64,000 nt of DNA from Microcoleus vaginatus WJT46-NPBG5. Its GTDB lineage: Bacteria > Cyanobacteriota > Cyanobacteriia > Cyanobacteriales > Oscillatoriaceae. Each line of letters opens with the position of its first letter. The stretch's first letter is position 1. The stretch spans positions 310,001-374,000 of the forward strand of contig JAHHHM010000002.1 of NCBI GenBank assembly GCA_019359355.1, written 5' to 3'. Both the position numbers and the translations under genes were made by a program. The notes below the pieces were generated by a model. The model did no database searches. It worked only from the letters and a program-made list of their open reading frames with translations, and was not told the origin of the DNA. This document shows positions 35,314 to 43,179 of this stretch, one piece after another.

Positions 35314-35718
35314 TGAATAATCTCCTCCGTTTCCAAGTTAAATACCAGAATCTTGAGTTGATTTTGAGTAATTACTAATTGTCCCAAATCTTCTTCAAAA
35401 ATATCAATAAAAACTCGATCTGAAATCGCTAGAAAAAGCGTGCGATCTGGTTCTTTTACGGTTAAAACATTTTGATATAGGATGTATTGTCCTAAAGCAT
35501 CCCGCAAATCAGCCACTTCGGACTACCCTAGAAAACTCTTGATTTCAACGGCAATTTTACGTTCTCCCTTTCGGGCTGCGATGAATTTTTTAGCCCCTAA
35601 GTCCACAAAAAGGTCTTTTTTGCCATAGCGCAACATTAGCGGATCGTGGGAAGATTACCCAACCATCCTTCTCTAGGGCGTGTCTTACGCGATCATGGTA
35701 GATGTCTTTGGCCGGCAT
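35301..35718 (-). pseudogene. xisH: Broken xisH (frameshift and in-frame stop)
   Basis: The minus strand from ATG 35716-35718 reads MPAKDIYHDRVRHALEKDGW then VI; one extra base near 35655-35665 shifts the frame, after which HDPLMLRYGKKDLFVDLGAK and FIAARKGERKIAVEIKSFLG follow. A TAG at 35523-35525 (in FLG-stop-SEV) then breaks it again, and the rest (ADLRDALGQYILYQNVL to EEIIQWIV) is intact to 35301. The total of 418 bases equals the normal 138-codon gene plus one base. XisH has a nuclease-like fold and is always paired with XisI. Confidence 0.88.
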
Positions 35719-35764
35719 AGGAATGCTGATGCTAATCTCTTATCTTTAATTTTGCATTTTCCAG

Positions 35765-35842
35765 GCTCTGTGTGCTGCAGAGGAAGAATTTCAACGGCTG
35801 TTACCCAAGCAAATTTCTCAAAGGCTGGTGCAGCAATCATAA
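35765..35842 (+). pseudogene. Possible 3' remnant of an unknown gene
   Basis: Twenty-five codons read ALCAAEEEFQRLLPKQISQR then LVQQS-stop, amphipathic and protein-like, with no start codon or upstream continuation. It may be the tail of a gene lost during decay of this island. I cannot name a family. Confidence 0.25.
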
Positions 35843-35903
35843 ACTGCGTACAAGCTGATTATTATTATCTGGAATATAACAAATCTGGGGATTGCCAGAA
35901 TAT

Positions 35904-35938
35904 AGAAAAGGCCCAAGCATTGGTGCTTGAGCCTTTCT
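35904..35938 (-). terminator. Rho-independent terminator of the RNA-binding protein gene
   Basis: AGAAAAGGCCCAAGCA and TGCTTGAGCCTTTCT form a long stem with one wobble and one bulge and a short loop, ending on the minus strand in TTTTCT. It lies 100 bases after the rbp stop codon. Confidence 0.7.
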
Positions 35939-36037
35939 AGATAACTATTCAGTGAATAAGATTAACAAAGCTCACACAGTGACAAGTGATTTATAATCAG
36001 CTAGGACTGAGGAGCTAAATGTGATTAATCTTAGAGC

Positions 36038-36346
36038 TTAGTACCGGCGAGAAAAGCTGTCGTTACGACGACCGCCGCCGCCACCGCCACCTGAACCCCG
36101 ATCTTCACGAGGCTTAGCTTTGTTCACTTTCATATCGCGGCCCATCCACTCAGCACCGTCAAGTGCTTCAATAGCTGCCGTTTCTTCAGCATCGCTACTC
36201 ATTTCTACAAAACCAAAGCCACGGAGTCTGCCAGTTTCCCGGTCAGTAGGTAGCTGAACGCGCTTTACAGAACCATATTCTGCAAAAACGGCGCTCAGGT
36301 CTTCTTGAGTAACTTCGTATGAAAGATTGCCTACATAAATAGACAT
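36038..36346 (-). CDS. rbp: RRM-type RNA-binding protein with glycine-rich tail
   Basis: From ATG 36344-36346 the protein has 102 residues: one RRM with RNP2 IYVGNL (residues 3-8) and RNP1 RGFGFVEM (near 42-49), then a tail GSGGGGGGGRRNDSFSRRY. This is the cyanobacterial Rbp group; glycine-tailed members are often cold-inducible and bind RNA, some helping thylakoid mRNA localisation. The open frame goes 35 codons further upstream, but the family start is MSIYVGN. The roughly 400-base upstream region is long, as usual for such genes whose leaders matter for cold control. Confidence 0.92.
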   Translation of the reverse strand: MSIYVGNLSYEVTQEDLSAVFAEYGSVKRVQLPTDRETGRLRGFGFVEMSSDAEETAAIEALDGAEWMGRDMKVNKAKPREDRGSGGGGGGGRRNDSFSRRY

Positions 36347-36748
36347 ATGTTGTCTCCAAAATCTAAGAGGTGTGAAGGGTGAGATTTCGGAGAGGAGCCT
36401 GCCAATACCAAAAGGAAAATGCCTGTCAATACTAAAAACAAACGCTGCCACCGAATTTCATTCCTATCCATTACTCTAACACAGGCTTGGAATTTTAGGA
36501 AAACACGGAGATAATGATCATATAACTTAACAGGGGAGGAAGACGACCTCAGCAAATCTTGCTGGGGGTGGTGAATATCGCAAAGCGTTTTGTGAGGTTC
36601 ATTATTTTCTCCGCCAAAAATAATTAGAGAGTTTTGAGATCGAATGGCAGAATGACCCTGTCTAGGTTGAGGATGGTTGCCCCCAATTTTGAGAGATTTC
36701 CAGATGCGGGGAATCTGTAGGCTTATTGAGGACTCCTTTTAATCGTCA
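36347..36748. other. Upstream region and leader of the RNA-binding protein gene
   Basis: No gene is supported here. It should hold the rbp promoter and leader. A small inverted repeat AGCAAATCTTGCT at 36552-36564 is the only structure I see. Confidence 0.45.
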
Positions 36749-38431
36749 TCAAAACGGCGTATTTGCTTGAAGATGTAGAGTTTGCCCAGATTGAGGATGT
36801 CCAAAGCTGATTTCTCTGGCGTGCAAATGTAGCCGGCTGGCAACCGCATCGCATCCATAGAGGCGATCACCTAAAATAGGCATTCCCAGTCCTCGCGCAT
36901 CAGCCGCATGAACCCTTAGCTGATGGGTACGTCCCGTCACCGGCACAAACTCCACACGAGTGTAGCCGCCTTCCCTCGCCATTACCTGAAACCGAGTCAG
37001 ACTAGGTTTACCCCGCGCTTGATCCACTTTCTGATAGGGGCGATTTTCAGGATCTCCCCACAGTGGCAAATCAATCAAACCTTGTTCAACCGGCACCACA
37101 CCCGAAAGGATCGCTTCATAAACTTTATCAACCTGCCGGTGTTGAAACTGCCGGCTTAATTGACGATAAGTGTCGAGATCGCGTGCTAGCAGAAGAATTC
37201 CAGAGGTTTCCTGATCTAGACGATGTACAGCCGCCAGTGTCATACCATCCGGCAACAGATGACGCAGCCGGCTGAGGACACTATCTTGGCTATTAAGATA
37301 ACGCCCAGGCACCGATAGTAATCCCGCCGGCTTGTTTACCGCAATCAGCCATTCATCTTCATAAATAATTGGGATCTCAGTACAGGAAGAAGTGAGTCGG
37401 TGATCAAAAGTGAATTTCTCTTTCTCTCCCCCTCTCCCTAATCCAGACAACAAAAACCCCATCAATGGCTGACAGCGTTCGGCACAAGCTCCATAGTATT
37501 CTCCCTGAATTTTGTCCTGACTGACAGACGCCGAACCCCACCAAAACTCCGCCATTGCTAGGGGTTTTAAACCTTGGGTTGCTGCATAGTGAAGTAGCTT
37601 CGGGGCACAACAATCTCCTGTGCCGGTGGGCATCAAGCCTCCTGGCATCAATTGTTGCAACGATAAAGATTGCCCTGAAAAATTGGTCAGGCTGTAGGCT
37701 GCGTGCATCTGAGCCTGTAATTTCCGGGAAAGTGCTTTACGCTGTTGTTTCAGTTCCCTCATCTGCATATCCGCCTGTTCAATCTGCTGCTTCAGTGGCT
37801 GCAACGCTTCATCTCGTTGGCGTTTAAATATTCGCCGCTCAATTCCTTGCCGGCGACTTTCTTCATCAAGTTGTTCGAGAGCATCAGTGAGTGTTTCCCC
37901 TGTTAACATTTCACTGAGTCTCTGGCGTTCTTGCTGCCGGTGCTGCTTACAATCTCGATGGGAATCGTTCATTTCTTGCAACTGCCGGTCAAACTCACGA
38001 CATAGCAATTCGTATTGTTGCCGTTGTGGAAGTTGCTTGAGGGTAATCAGTTGCTGCTTGATCACTTCCAATTCAGCCAATGTGCCGGCTTCTTCTAGGG
38101 CAACGTGATCGCGTCCCGGAATGGGCGGAACCCATCCCTCCACAAGACTTTGACCGTTCAGAAGCCCGGAGAAGGCTTTTAACACCCGTTGTTCACCTGC
38201 CGGCAGTTCAACCAGCAAGACTCCATACATCTTGCCCTCACAGGAATAAGACTCATTGCCGGCAAGAAATTGCATCAAACCTCTGGCGATCGCCTCTACC
38301 AAAGGAGTGCGGGCCAGTCTCAGAATCTCGCCAGTTTGAGGACAGCGCCCTTCATAGTAATAGTGAGGCGATAAGCCGGCCGTTGCAGCATTGCAGTCAA
38401 TAAAATCTGAAAGCGGATGAAGAACTACCAT
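36749..38431 (-). CDS. RluA-family pseudouridine synthase with coiled-coil N-terminus
   Basis: From ATG 38429-38431 (MVVLHPLSDFIDCN) the protein has 560 residues; a GTG 11 codons upstream is also in frame. The C-terminal 220 residues are a pseudouridine synthase: LIAVNKPAGLLSVPG, catalytic HRLDQETSGILLLA (aspartate near residue 415) and GRTHQLRVHA. It isomerises uridines in rRNA or tRNA; the target is unknown. N-terminal 330 residues include a strong coiled coil (about 115-250, rich in Q, E, R, L) that E. coli RluA lacks; similar long forms exist in cyanobacteria and some gamma-proteobacteria. No S4 domain is seen. Confidence 0.9.
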   Translation of the reverse strand: MVVLHPLSDFIDCNAATAGLSPHYYYEGRCPQTGEILRLARTPLVEAIARGLMQFLAGNESYSCEGKMYGVLLVELPAGEQRVLKAFSGLLNGQSLVEGWVPPIPGRDHVALEEAGTLAELEVIKQQLITLKQLPQRQQYELLCREFDRQLQEMNDSHRDCKQHRQQERQRLSEMLTGETLTDALEQLDEESRRQGIERRIFKRQRDEALQPLKQQIEQADMQMRELKQQRKALSRKLQAQMHAAYSLTNFSGQSLSLQQLMPGGLMPTGTGDCCAPKLLHYAATQGLKPLAMAEFWWGSASVSQDKIQGEYYGACAERCQPLMGFLLSGLGRGGEKEKFTFDHRLTSSCTEIPIIYEDEWLIAVNKPAGLLSVPGRYLNSQDSVLSRLRHLLPDGMTLAAVHRLDQETSGILLLARDLDTYRQLSRQFQHRQVDKVYEAILSGVVPVEQGLIDLPLWGDPENRPYQKVDQARGKPSLTRFQVMAREGGYTRVEFVPVTGRTHQLRVHAADARGLGMPILGDRLYGCDAVASRLHLHAREISFGHPQSGQTLHLQANTPF

Positions 38432-38516
38432 ACAAGGCACGATCACAAATCTGGCTAATCCCACTACCTGAGATTATTGTGTCCGAGCCTACTACTTTAA
38501 GGCATCCGGTGAATCA

Positions 38517-38548
38517 ACAAAAAAAAACTCAGCCAACCGACTGAGTTT
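38517..38548 (-). terminator. Rho-independent terminator of psb34
   Basis: On the minus strand AAACTCAG (38548-38541) pairs with CTGAGTTT (38532-38525) around an 8-base loop and is followed by a run of nine T (38527-38519). It ends the psb34 transcript about 90 bases after its stop codon. Confidence 0.88.
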
Positions 38549-38573
38549 AGGAGACAGAGTCTACAGAGACTTC

Positions 38574-38609
38574 TTAAAAAAGAATTTAAAAAAGAATTTA
38601 AAGAAGAAT
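38574..38609. repeat. Three tandem AAAAAAGAATTT units
   Basis: Twelve-base units of A-run plus GAATTT are repeated three times in the 3' untranslated part of psb34, the last with one change. Confidence 0.6.
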
Positions 38610-38635
38610 TGACAAGAAAAGAGAAAACCTCACGT

Positions 38636-38803
38636 TTAGCCGGCAGATAAAGCAACTAACACCAGGAAACTGACAAACAAAGTGGCAACCCCGCCCACAA
38701 AGGCGTATTGACGCTGCTGTTCCGGGGACGGGAACTCGGAATAGTACAGATCAGGCTCAGTGGCGTAGTTGTTGAGGATGCCATTGTCGTCGGTGGTGTA
38801 CAT
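38636..38803 (-). CDS. psb34: Psb34 (ssl1498-family) photosystem II assembly protein
   Basis: A 55-residue protein starting MYTTDDNGILNNYATEP, then a PSPEQQRQY segment and one C-terminal membrane helix (VGGVATLFVSFLVLVALSA). The pattern is that of Psb34, a single-helix relative of the high-light-inducible proteins that binds CP47-containing PSII assembly intermediates. The gene is transcribed alone: a perfect HLR1 site lies 24 bases before the ATG and a strong terminator follows. Identification rests on the N-terminal motif, length and helix position. Confidence 0.85.
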   Translation of the reverse strand: MYTTDDNGILNNYATEPDLYYSEFPSPEQQRQYAFVGGVATLFVSFLVLVALSAG

Positions 38804-38826
38804 TTGTTTGCTCCGGTTTGTTACCT

Positions 38827-38844
38827 TATGTAAATAAATGTAAC
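38827..38844 (-). promoter_or_regulatory. HLR1 element (RpaB site) before psb34
   Basis: On the minus strand the 18 bases GTTACATT-TA-TTTACATA match (G/T)TTACA(T/A)(T/A)-N2-(G/T)TTACA(T/A)(T/A) at every position. RpaB binds HLR1 and controls high-light genes. A third half site in opposite orientation (GTTACAAA, 38851-38858) makes the palindrome TGTAACGATCTCGTTACA at 38839-38856. Confidence 0.85.
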
Positions 38845-38858
38845 GATCTCGTTACAAA

Positions 38859-39240
38859 GTGTCAACCCCTTGCCGGCTCTTTAAGATAGAAAATACTTTG
38901 GTAATAAATTAACTTTACTTATGCCATACAAAATTAGTGATTGACATTATTTATAGAAATAAGATGGCATAGGCAGATAAAGTTATAAAAGCTCTGAAGG
39001 TGCCAGCTTTGGCTCTGTCGGGGTTTATTTTCACCCTTACCCTCTTTATTAAATGCCCTAGCAGTAAAGTAGTTCCGCCTGTTCAATGGAGAAGTCACCG
39101 CGCGAAACTTAGGAATTACTAAAGTTAACCTAATTTTCGAGTGCCGGTTTCTTTAAATCGAATCCCCGCAGAAAACTAAAACACCAATAAAAGTTGAATA
39201 CCCTCTTGAGTTCGCAGATAAATATTAAATACAGTTGCTT
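38859..39240. other. Divergent intergenic region upstream of psb34
   Basis: About 380 bases without a gene; apart from the HLR1 site at its left edge I see no clear signal. Confidence 0.4.
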
Positions 39241-39483
39241 ATGAAACTTAACAACCATGATGCGGCGCTCATTCGAGATTTGAAAAATCAGCCACTCGCT
39301 TTGATATTAGGTTATATCGCTGCTGGTGTTGCTGGGCTAGTGTTGTCACTCTTAATAGATTTTAATTTGTCTCTTAAGTTACTAACGGTTTTTCTCTGCG
39401 GGTTTATCATTGGCATCTCCGCTGAAAAATTAGTCAGTCAGAAAATTAGAAAAATTGCTTTAAATTTAATTGAAGACCGATAA
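39241..39483 (+). CDS. Small membrane protein
   Basis: An 80-residue protein from ATG 39241 (TTG at 39235 is in frame). After a polar start (MKLNNHDAALIRDLKNQP) come two hydrophobic helices (about 18-40 and 45-63) and a basic end (KLVSQKIRKIALNLIEDR). The composition is convincing but the family is not recognised. It is flanked by non-coding DNA on both sides. Confidence 0.6.
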   Translation: MKLNNHDAALIRDLKNQPLALILGYIAAGVAGLVLSLLIDFNLSLKLLTVFLCGFIIGISAEKLVSQKIRKIALNLIEDR

Positions 39484-39813
39484 AAATAACCAAAAAAAGT
39501 CTTTTTCACTTTTAAACCTGTTGCTCAATACTTTTAGAAAAACTGAAGTAGCGTTTTTTCTAAAGCCTGGAATTGAATGAAAAAATAGTTACAAAGGGAA
39601 TGGCTGAAGTTTATCATCGCCGGCATTCCTGCCCTGACATGAAGCGAAAGCAAGAATATATTTACTATTATTGATGAATCAGATAAAATTGGCATAGGTT
39701 TTATCTTAAATACTTTTGAGATAAAAATAAAATAATAACTTGCGAAAACGAAGAGGAATCTGTTAACAGACCTCGAAAATTGGGTGTAGACAGCATCTAA
39801 AGGAATTGGCAAT
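39484..39813. other. AT-rich spacer
   Basis: About 330 AT-rich bases with no gene support. A minus-strand frame at 39534-39812 has no ribosome binding site or family pattern. One GCCGGC is present at about 39619. Confidence 0.4.
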
Positions 39814-40734
39814 GTGAATTTTTCAACAGAAGATTTTGACGAACGTGAATCAGTTCTAGATGCAACTAGCCTGCCTTTAGTTAAAGACGATATAACGAGC
39901 GTTGCCGAGCTTGATTTTGTCGATCCAGCGACGGGAAGACATTCCCTGGATATACTCTATGAACAGTTTGCCAAACCTCAACTCAGCACCGCACTCAAAC
40001 CTAACGAGCCTTCAATTTATATCAGACATCTAGAAGGCCAGGAAATCACTGGAGGATACATTATTGAAAAAGTGTTTGAAGATGCTCAGACAGGTTTTTA
40101 TGCTGAGGGTCGAGTTCCACTTTCTGGAACAAATCCGCCGGTTCTGGTTATCCGGGGATACGGCTCATGGTATCCTTTCGAGGGCGTGCTAGAAGATACC
40201 CCAGATGTTTTCATGGCCGGCATGGAACGGCATTTTAAATCCGCTGAAACTCATGGGGCTGTTGATTGGCTGAAGCAACAATCTGAAGCCGGAAATCAGC
40301 CAGACGTCATTGGAGAAAGCTTAGGCGGAAAAGTTGCTCAACAAATCGCAGTAAAGTACCCGGATTTCATTCGCTCAACCGTTACGTTTAACTCTCTTGG
40401 TGTGTCCCAAAAATTAGCAGAAACATCCCAAGCAAAAAATGTTTTCCACTACTTTACATTGGGAGAAAAGTATGCATATTGGGCAAATAGAGGAGAGTAT
40501 ATACCGGGTCAATTTTTCCAAATTTCCAAAAACGGAAGAAGCTGCCGGTATAAAATAGAAGAAGCTGTAATTGGGATGGGAAGATTTCGGAGTCCTGCCA
40601 GATTTCATCCGAAAGGTCGCCACAGAAAAATGATTTTGATAGTTTTAGCCCAATTAATTTTATTAACCCGGCACAATGAACTCATTTTAAATAGACGAGC
40701 GCCGGTGGTCATTAAAATAGAGCGCTACCCATAA
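39814..40734 (+). CDS. Alpha/beta hydrolase-fold protein (lipase-like)
   Basis: The 306-residue protein starts at GTG 39814 (AAAGGAATT upstream). The middle has PPVLVIRGYGSW and the nucleophile elbow GESLGGKVAQQIA (serine near residue 170), typical of lipases/esterases, with a final RHNELILN that may supply the histidine. The N-terminal 60 residues are acidic and no signal peptide is seen. The C-terminal part is unusually basic (SPARFHPKGRHRK) and ends abruptly, so a change of frame near residue 245 is possible though not proven. Substrate unknown. Confidence 0.7.
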   Translation: MNFSTEDFDERESVLDATSLPLVKDDITSVAELDFVDPATGRHSLDILYEQFAKPQLSTALKPNEPSIYIRHLEGQEITGGYIIEKVFEDAQTGFYAEGRVPLSGTNPPVLVIRGYGSWYPFEGVLEDTPDVFMAGMERHFKSAETHGAVDWLKQQSEAGNQPDVIGESLGGKVAQQIAVKYPDFIRSTVTFNSLGVSQKLAETSQAKNVFHYFTLGEKYAYWANRGEYIPGQFFQISKNGRSCRYKIEEAVIGMGRFRSPARFHPKGRHRKMILIVLAQLILLTRHNELILNRRAPVVIKIERYP

Positions 40735-40827
40735 ATGATCTCGTTAATCTCTAGCAATCCTAAATCCATAGACATTGAGAAATTTCTTCGTTCTCATCAA
40801 CTTAGATAATTATCTCGCCATTTAAAG

Positions 40828-43179
40828 TTAAGGAATGCCGGTGCGTCCAGCCAGACTCGCCACGACAGTCGCTAATTCCGCCGGCTCCACAGGTTTAGGG
40901 ATGTGCATTTGAAATCCGGCAGCAATTGCTCGCATCCTATCCTCAGCCCTAGCGTATGCGGTTAGGGCAATCGCAGGAATTTGCCCCCCTTGCTCTGCAG
41001 AGAGTGCCCGTACTTTACGGATCAAAGAGTAGCCATCTTCTTCAGGCATCCCAATATCGCTTAATAGAACATCTGGTTTAAGAAGCTTGATGTCTTCAAT
41101 GGCTAAATCAGCCGAGGCAACGGCACGCACAGAAGCCCCGCACTGTTGCAGAACCGTAGTGAGAAACACACGCGAATCAACTTCATCGTCCACGACAAGT
41201 ATTTGTAACCCATCTAGCGACGGTGGATTGTTAAATCCTACTCCCCTTCCCGCCCTTGGGTGAATTCGTTCTGGCTGGGTTGTCTCTAAGCGGACAGGCA
41301 TAAGAGGAAGCGTTACGATAAATGCCGATCCCTGTCCCTCCCCTTGACTCTCTGCACGAACTGTCCCGCCGTGCAATTCCACCAAATTGCGGACAATCGC
41401 CAGACCAAGACCAAGTCCACTGTATGTCCGGGTAATCGAGCTATCCGCTTGCCGAAAGCGTTCAAAGACGAATGGCACAAAGTCAGGGCTGATGCCAACA
41501 CCTGTATCGGTTACCGTGATTTCAACCTGGGAGTTGACTTGTTCAAGGCGAACTTGGACGCGTCCTTCTTTGGGTGTGAACTTAATCGCATTAGATAACA
41601 AATTCCAAACGATCTGCTGCAAGCGGTCTGAGTCACCGGCAACCGGCCCGGCTGCCGGATCGAGTAGGCTTTGGAGTTGAATCGCCTTAGCATCAGCCGC
41701 TGGGCGAACCGTATCAAGCGCTGCCTCAACAACCAAAGCAAGCTCAACTGGACGAACATTCAGGCGCAATTTACCCTGAATAATGCGGGAAACATCCAGC
41801 AAATCCTCCACCAGCTGAGCTTGTGCCCTAGCACTGCGTTCAATTGTCTCCATCGCCCGCGCAGTCGTCGCCTCGTCAAATTTGCGGCTCTTGAGTAATT
41901 GAATCCAGCCCAGCATTGCGTTGAGAGGTGATCGCAGTTCGTGAGATAGCGTTGCTAAAAACTCATCCTTCATCCGGTTTGCTGACTCCGCAGCAGCGCG
42001 TGCCTCCTGTTCCGAAACCAGTAGTTGGTTGCGTTCGTCTTCAGCTTGCTTGCGCTGCGTAAAGTCGCGCATGAGTTTAGCAAAGCCGCGTAGTTGCCCA
42101 GCCTGATCTTGTAAGGGCGTTACGATGCCACTCCCCCAGAAACGAGTGCCGTCCTTCCGTACGTGCCAGCGTTCGTCTTCCGCCCGACCTTCTTTGACTG
42201 CCGTTTCCAGTTCTTGCTTATCTGCCCCGGACGCTAGGTCTTCAGGCGTATACATAATTGAGCCAGATTGACCCAACATTTCGGCTTCCTGATACCCTAA
42301 AATGCGCTCTGCCCCTACACTCCAACGAATAACACGCCCGTCTGGATCGAGGAAGAAAATTGCGTAGTCCTCTACATTTTCTAATAACAAGCGAAACCGT
42401 TCTTCACTGGTTCGCAGCGCTTCTGATGCCCACTTGCGATCTGTAATGTCAGCAACAATATAAACCGCACCCGTGAAAATTCCAGCCTCATTGAACACGG
42501 GATCTGTAGTTACAGAAAACCATCGTTCCCCACACTTTAACTCCTCGCTCTCCCGGCTACGAGTCTCCTGAACACGAGTTAAGGGAGTAACCTCAACGCA
42601 GCCCAGGATATTTTGCATTAGCTCCTGATAAAAGCAACCCTCGATCTGTGCGAACGGTTTTCTCAGAAGATTCCTCATGGCGCTGTTAGAGCGCAAGATT
42701 CTGCCCAAACGATCTAGTAAACAAACACCATCGCTCATGGCATCGAATGTCGTTTGCCACTCCTTCGCCAAAGCCAGTGCCGAGTCTTCAGCCTCGCGGA
42801 TACGAAGCAGAGCTTTTACAGTTGCGAGCAACTCGATTGGCTCCACCGGCTGGGCTAGATAGCCATCTGCACCACTCTCTAACCCTTGTACCTTGTCCTT
42901 ACTCTCGACAAAACTAGCAGACAGATGCAGTACGGGAATAGAGGAAGTGGCAGGATTTGCCTTGAGTCGGTGGCAAACTTCAAATCCATTAATCCCTGGA
43001 AGCCGCACGTCAAGGATAATTAAGTCGGGCGGCTGCTGCGTGACCATTTGCAGAGCTGTTTCGCCGGTGGCAGCTTCTTGAACCTCAAACCCCGCTTTCC
43101 GAAGCATCCGATTAATGACATAGCGGTTGGTTTCGTTGTCGTCTACGTGCAAGATCGTGACAAGGGTGCTATTAGACAT
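40828..43179 (-). CDS. Hybrid histidine kinase REC-PAS-PAS-HisKA-HATPase-REC
   Basis: A 783-residue soluble protein: receiver 1 (8-125; ILDVRLP aspartate near 56), PAS (about 145-260), PAS (about 272-395, SEERFRLLLENVEDY), HisKA with LSHELRSPLNAML near 415, HATPase with LLSNAIKFTP, DTGVGIS and GLGLGLAI, and receiver 2 (about 655-770; LLSDIGMP). It has no membrane segment. Its start overlaps the end of the upstream kinase gene by eight bases, showing tight co-translation as the last gene of the stressosome operon. Phosphate probably flows within and between the two hybrid kinases; no DNA-binding output is present in the cluster. Confidence 0.9.
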   Translation of the reverse strand: MSNSTLVTILHVDDNETNRYVINRMLRKAGFEVQEAATGETALQMVTQQPPDLIILDVRLPGINGFEVCHRLKANPATSSIPVLHLSASFVESKDKVQGLESGADGYLAQPVEPIELLATVKALLRIREAEDSALALAKEWQTTFDAMSDGVCLLDRLGRILRSNSAMRNLLRKPFAQIEGCFYQELMQNILGCVEVTPLTRVQETRSRESEELKCGERWFSVTTDPVFNEAGIFTGAVYIVADITDRKWASEALRTSEERFRLLLENVEDYAIFFLDPDGRVIRWSVGAERILGYQEAEMLGQSGSIMYTPEDLASGADKQELETAVKEGRAEDERWHVRKDGTRFWGSGIVTPLQDQAGQLRGFAKLMRDFTQRKQAEDERNQLLVSEQEARAAAESANRMKDEFLATLSHELRSPLNAMLGWIQLLKSRKFDEATTARAMETIERSARAQAQLVEDLLDVSRIIQGKLRLNVRPVELALVVEAALDTVRPAADAKAIQLQSLLDPAAGPVAGDSDRLQQIVWNLLSNAIKFTPKEGRVQVRLEQVNSQVEITVTDTGVGISPDFVPFVFERFRQADSSITRTYSGLGLGLAIVRNLVELHGGTVRAESQGEGQGSAFIVTLPLMPVRLETTQPERIHPRAGRGVGFNNPPSLDGLQILVVDDEVDSRVFLTTVLQQCGASVRAVASADLAIEDIKLLKPDVLLSDIGMPEEDGYSLIRKVRALSAEQGGQIPAIALTAYARAEDRMRAIAAGFQMHIPKPVEPAELATVVASLAGRTGIP

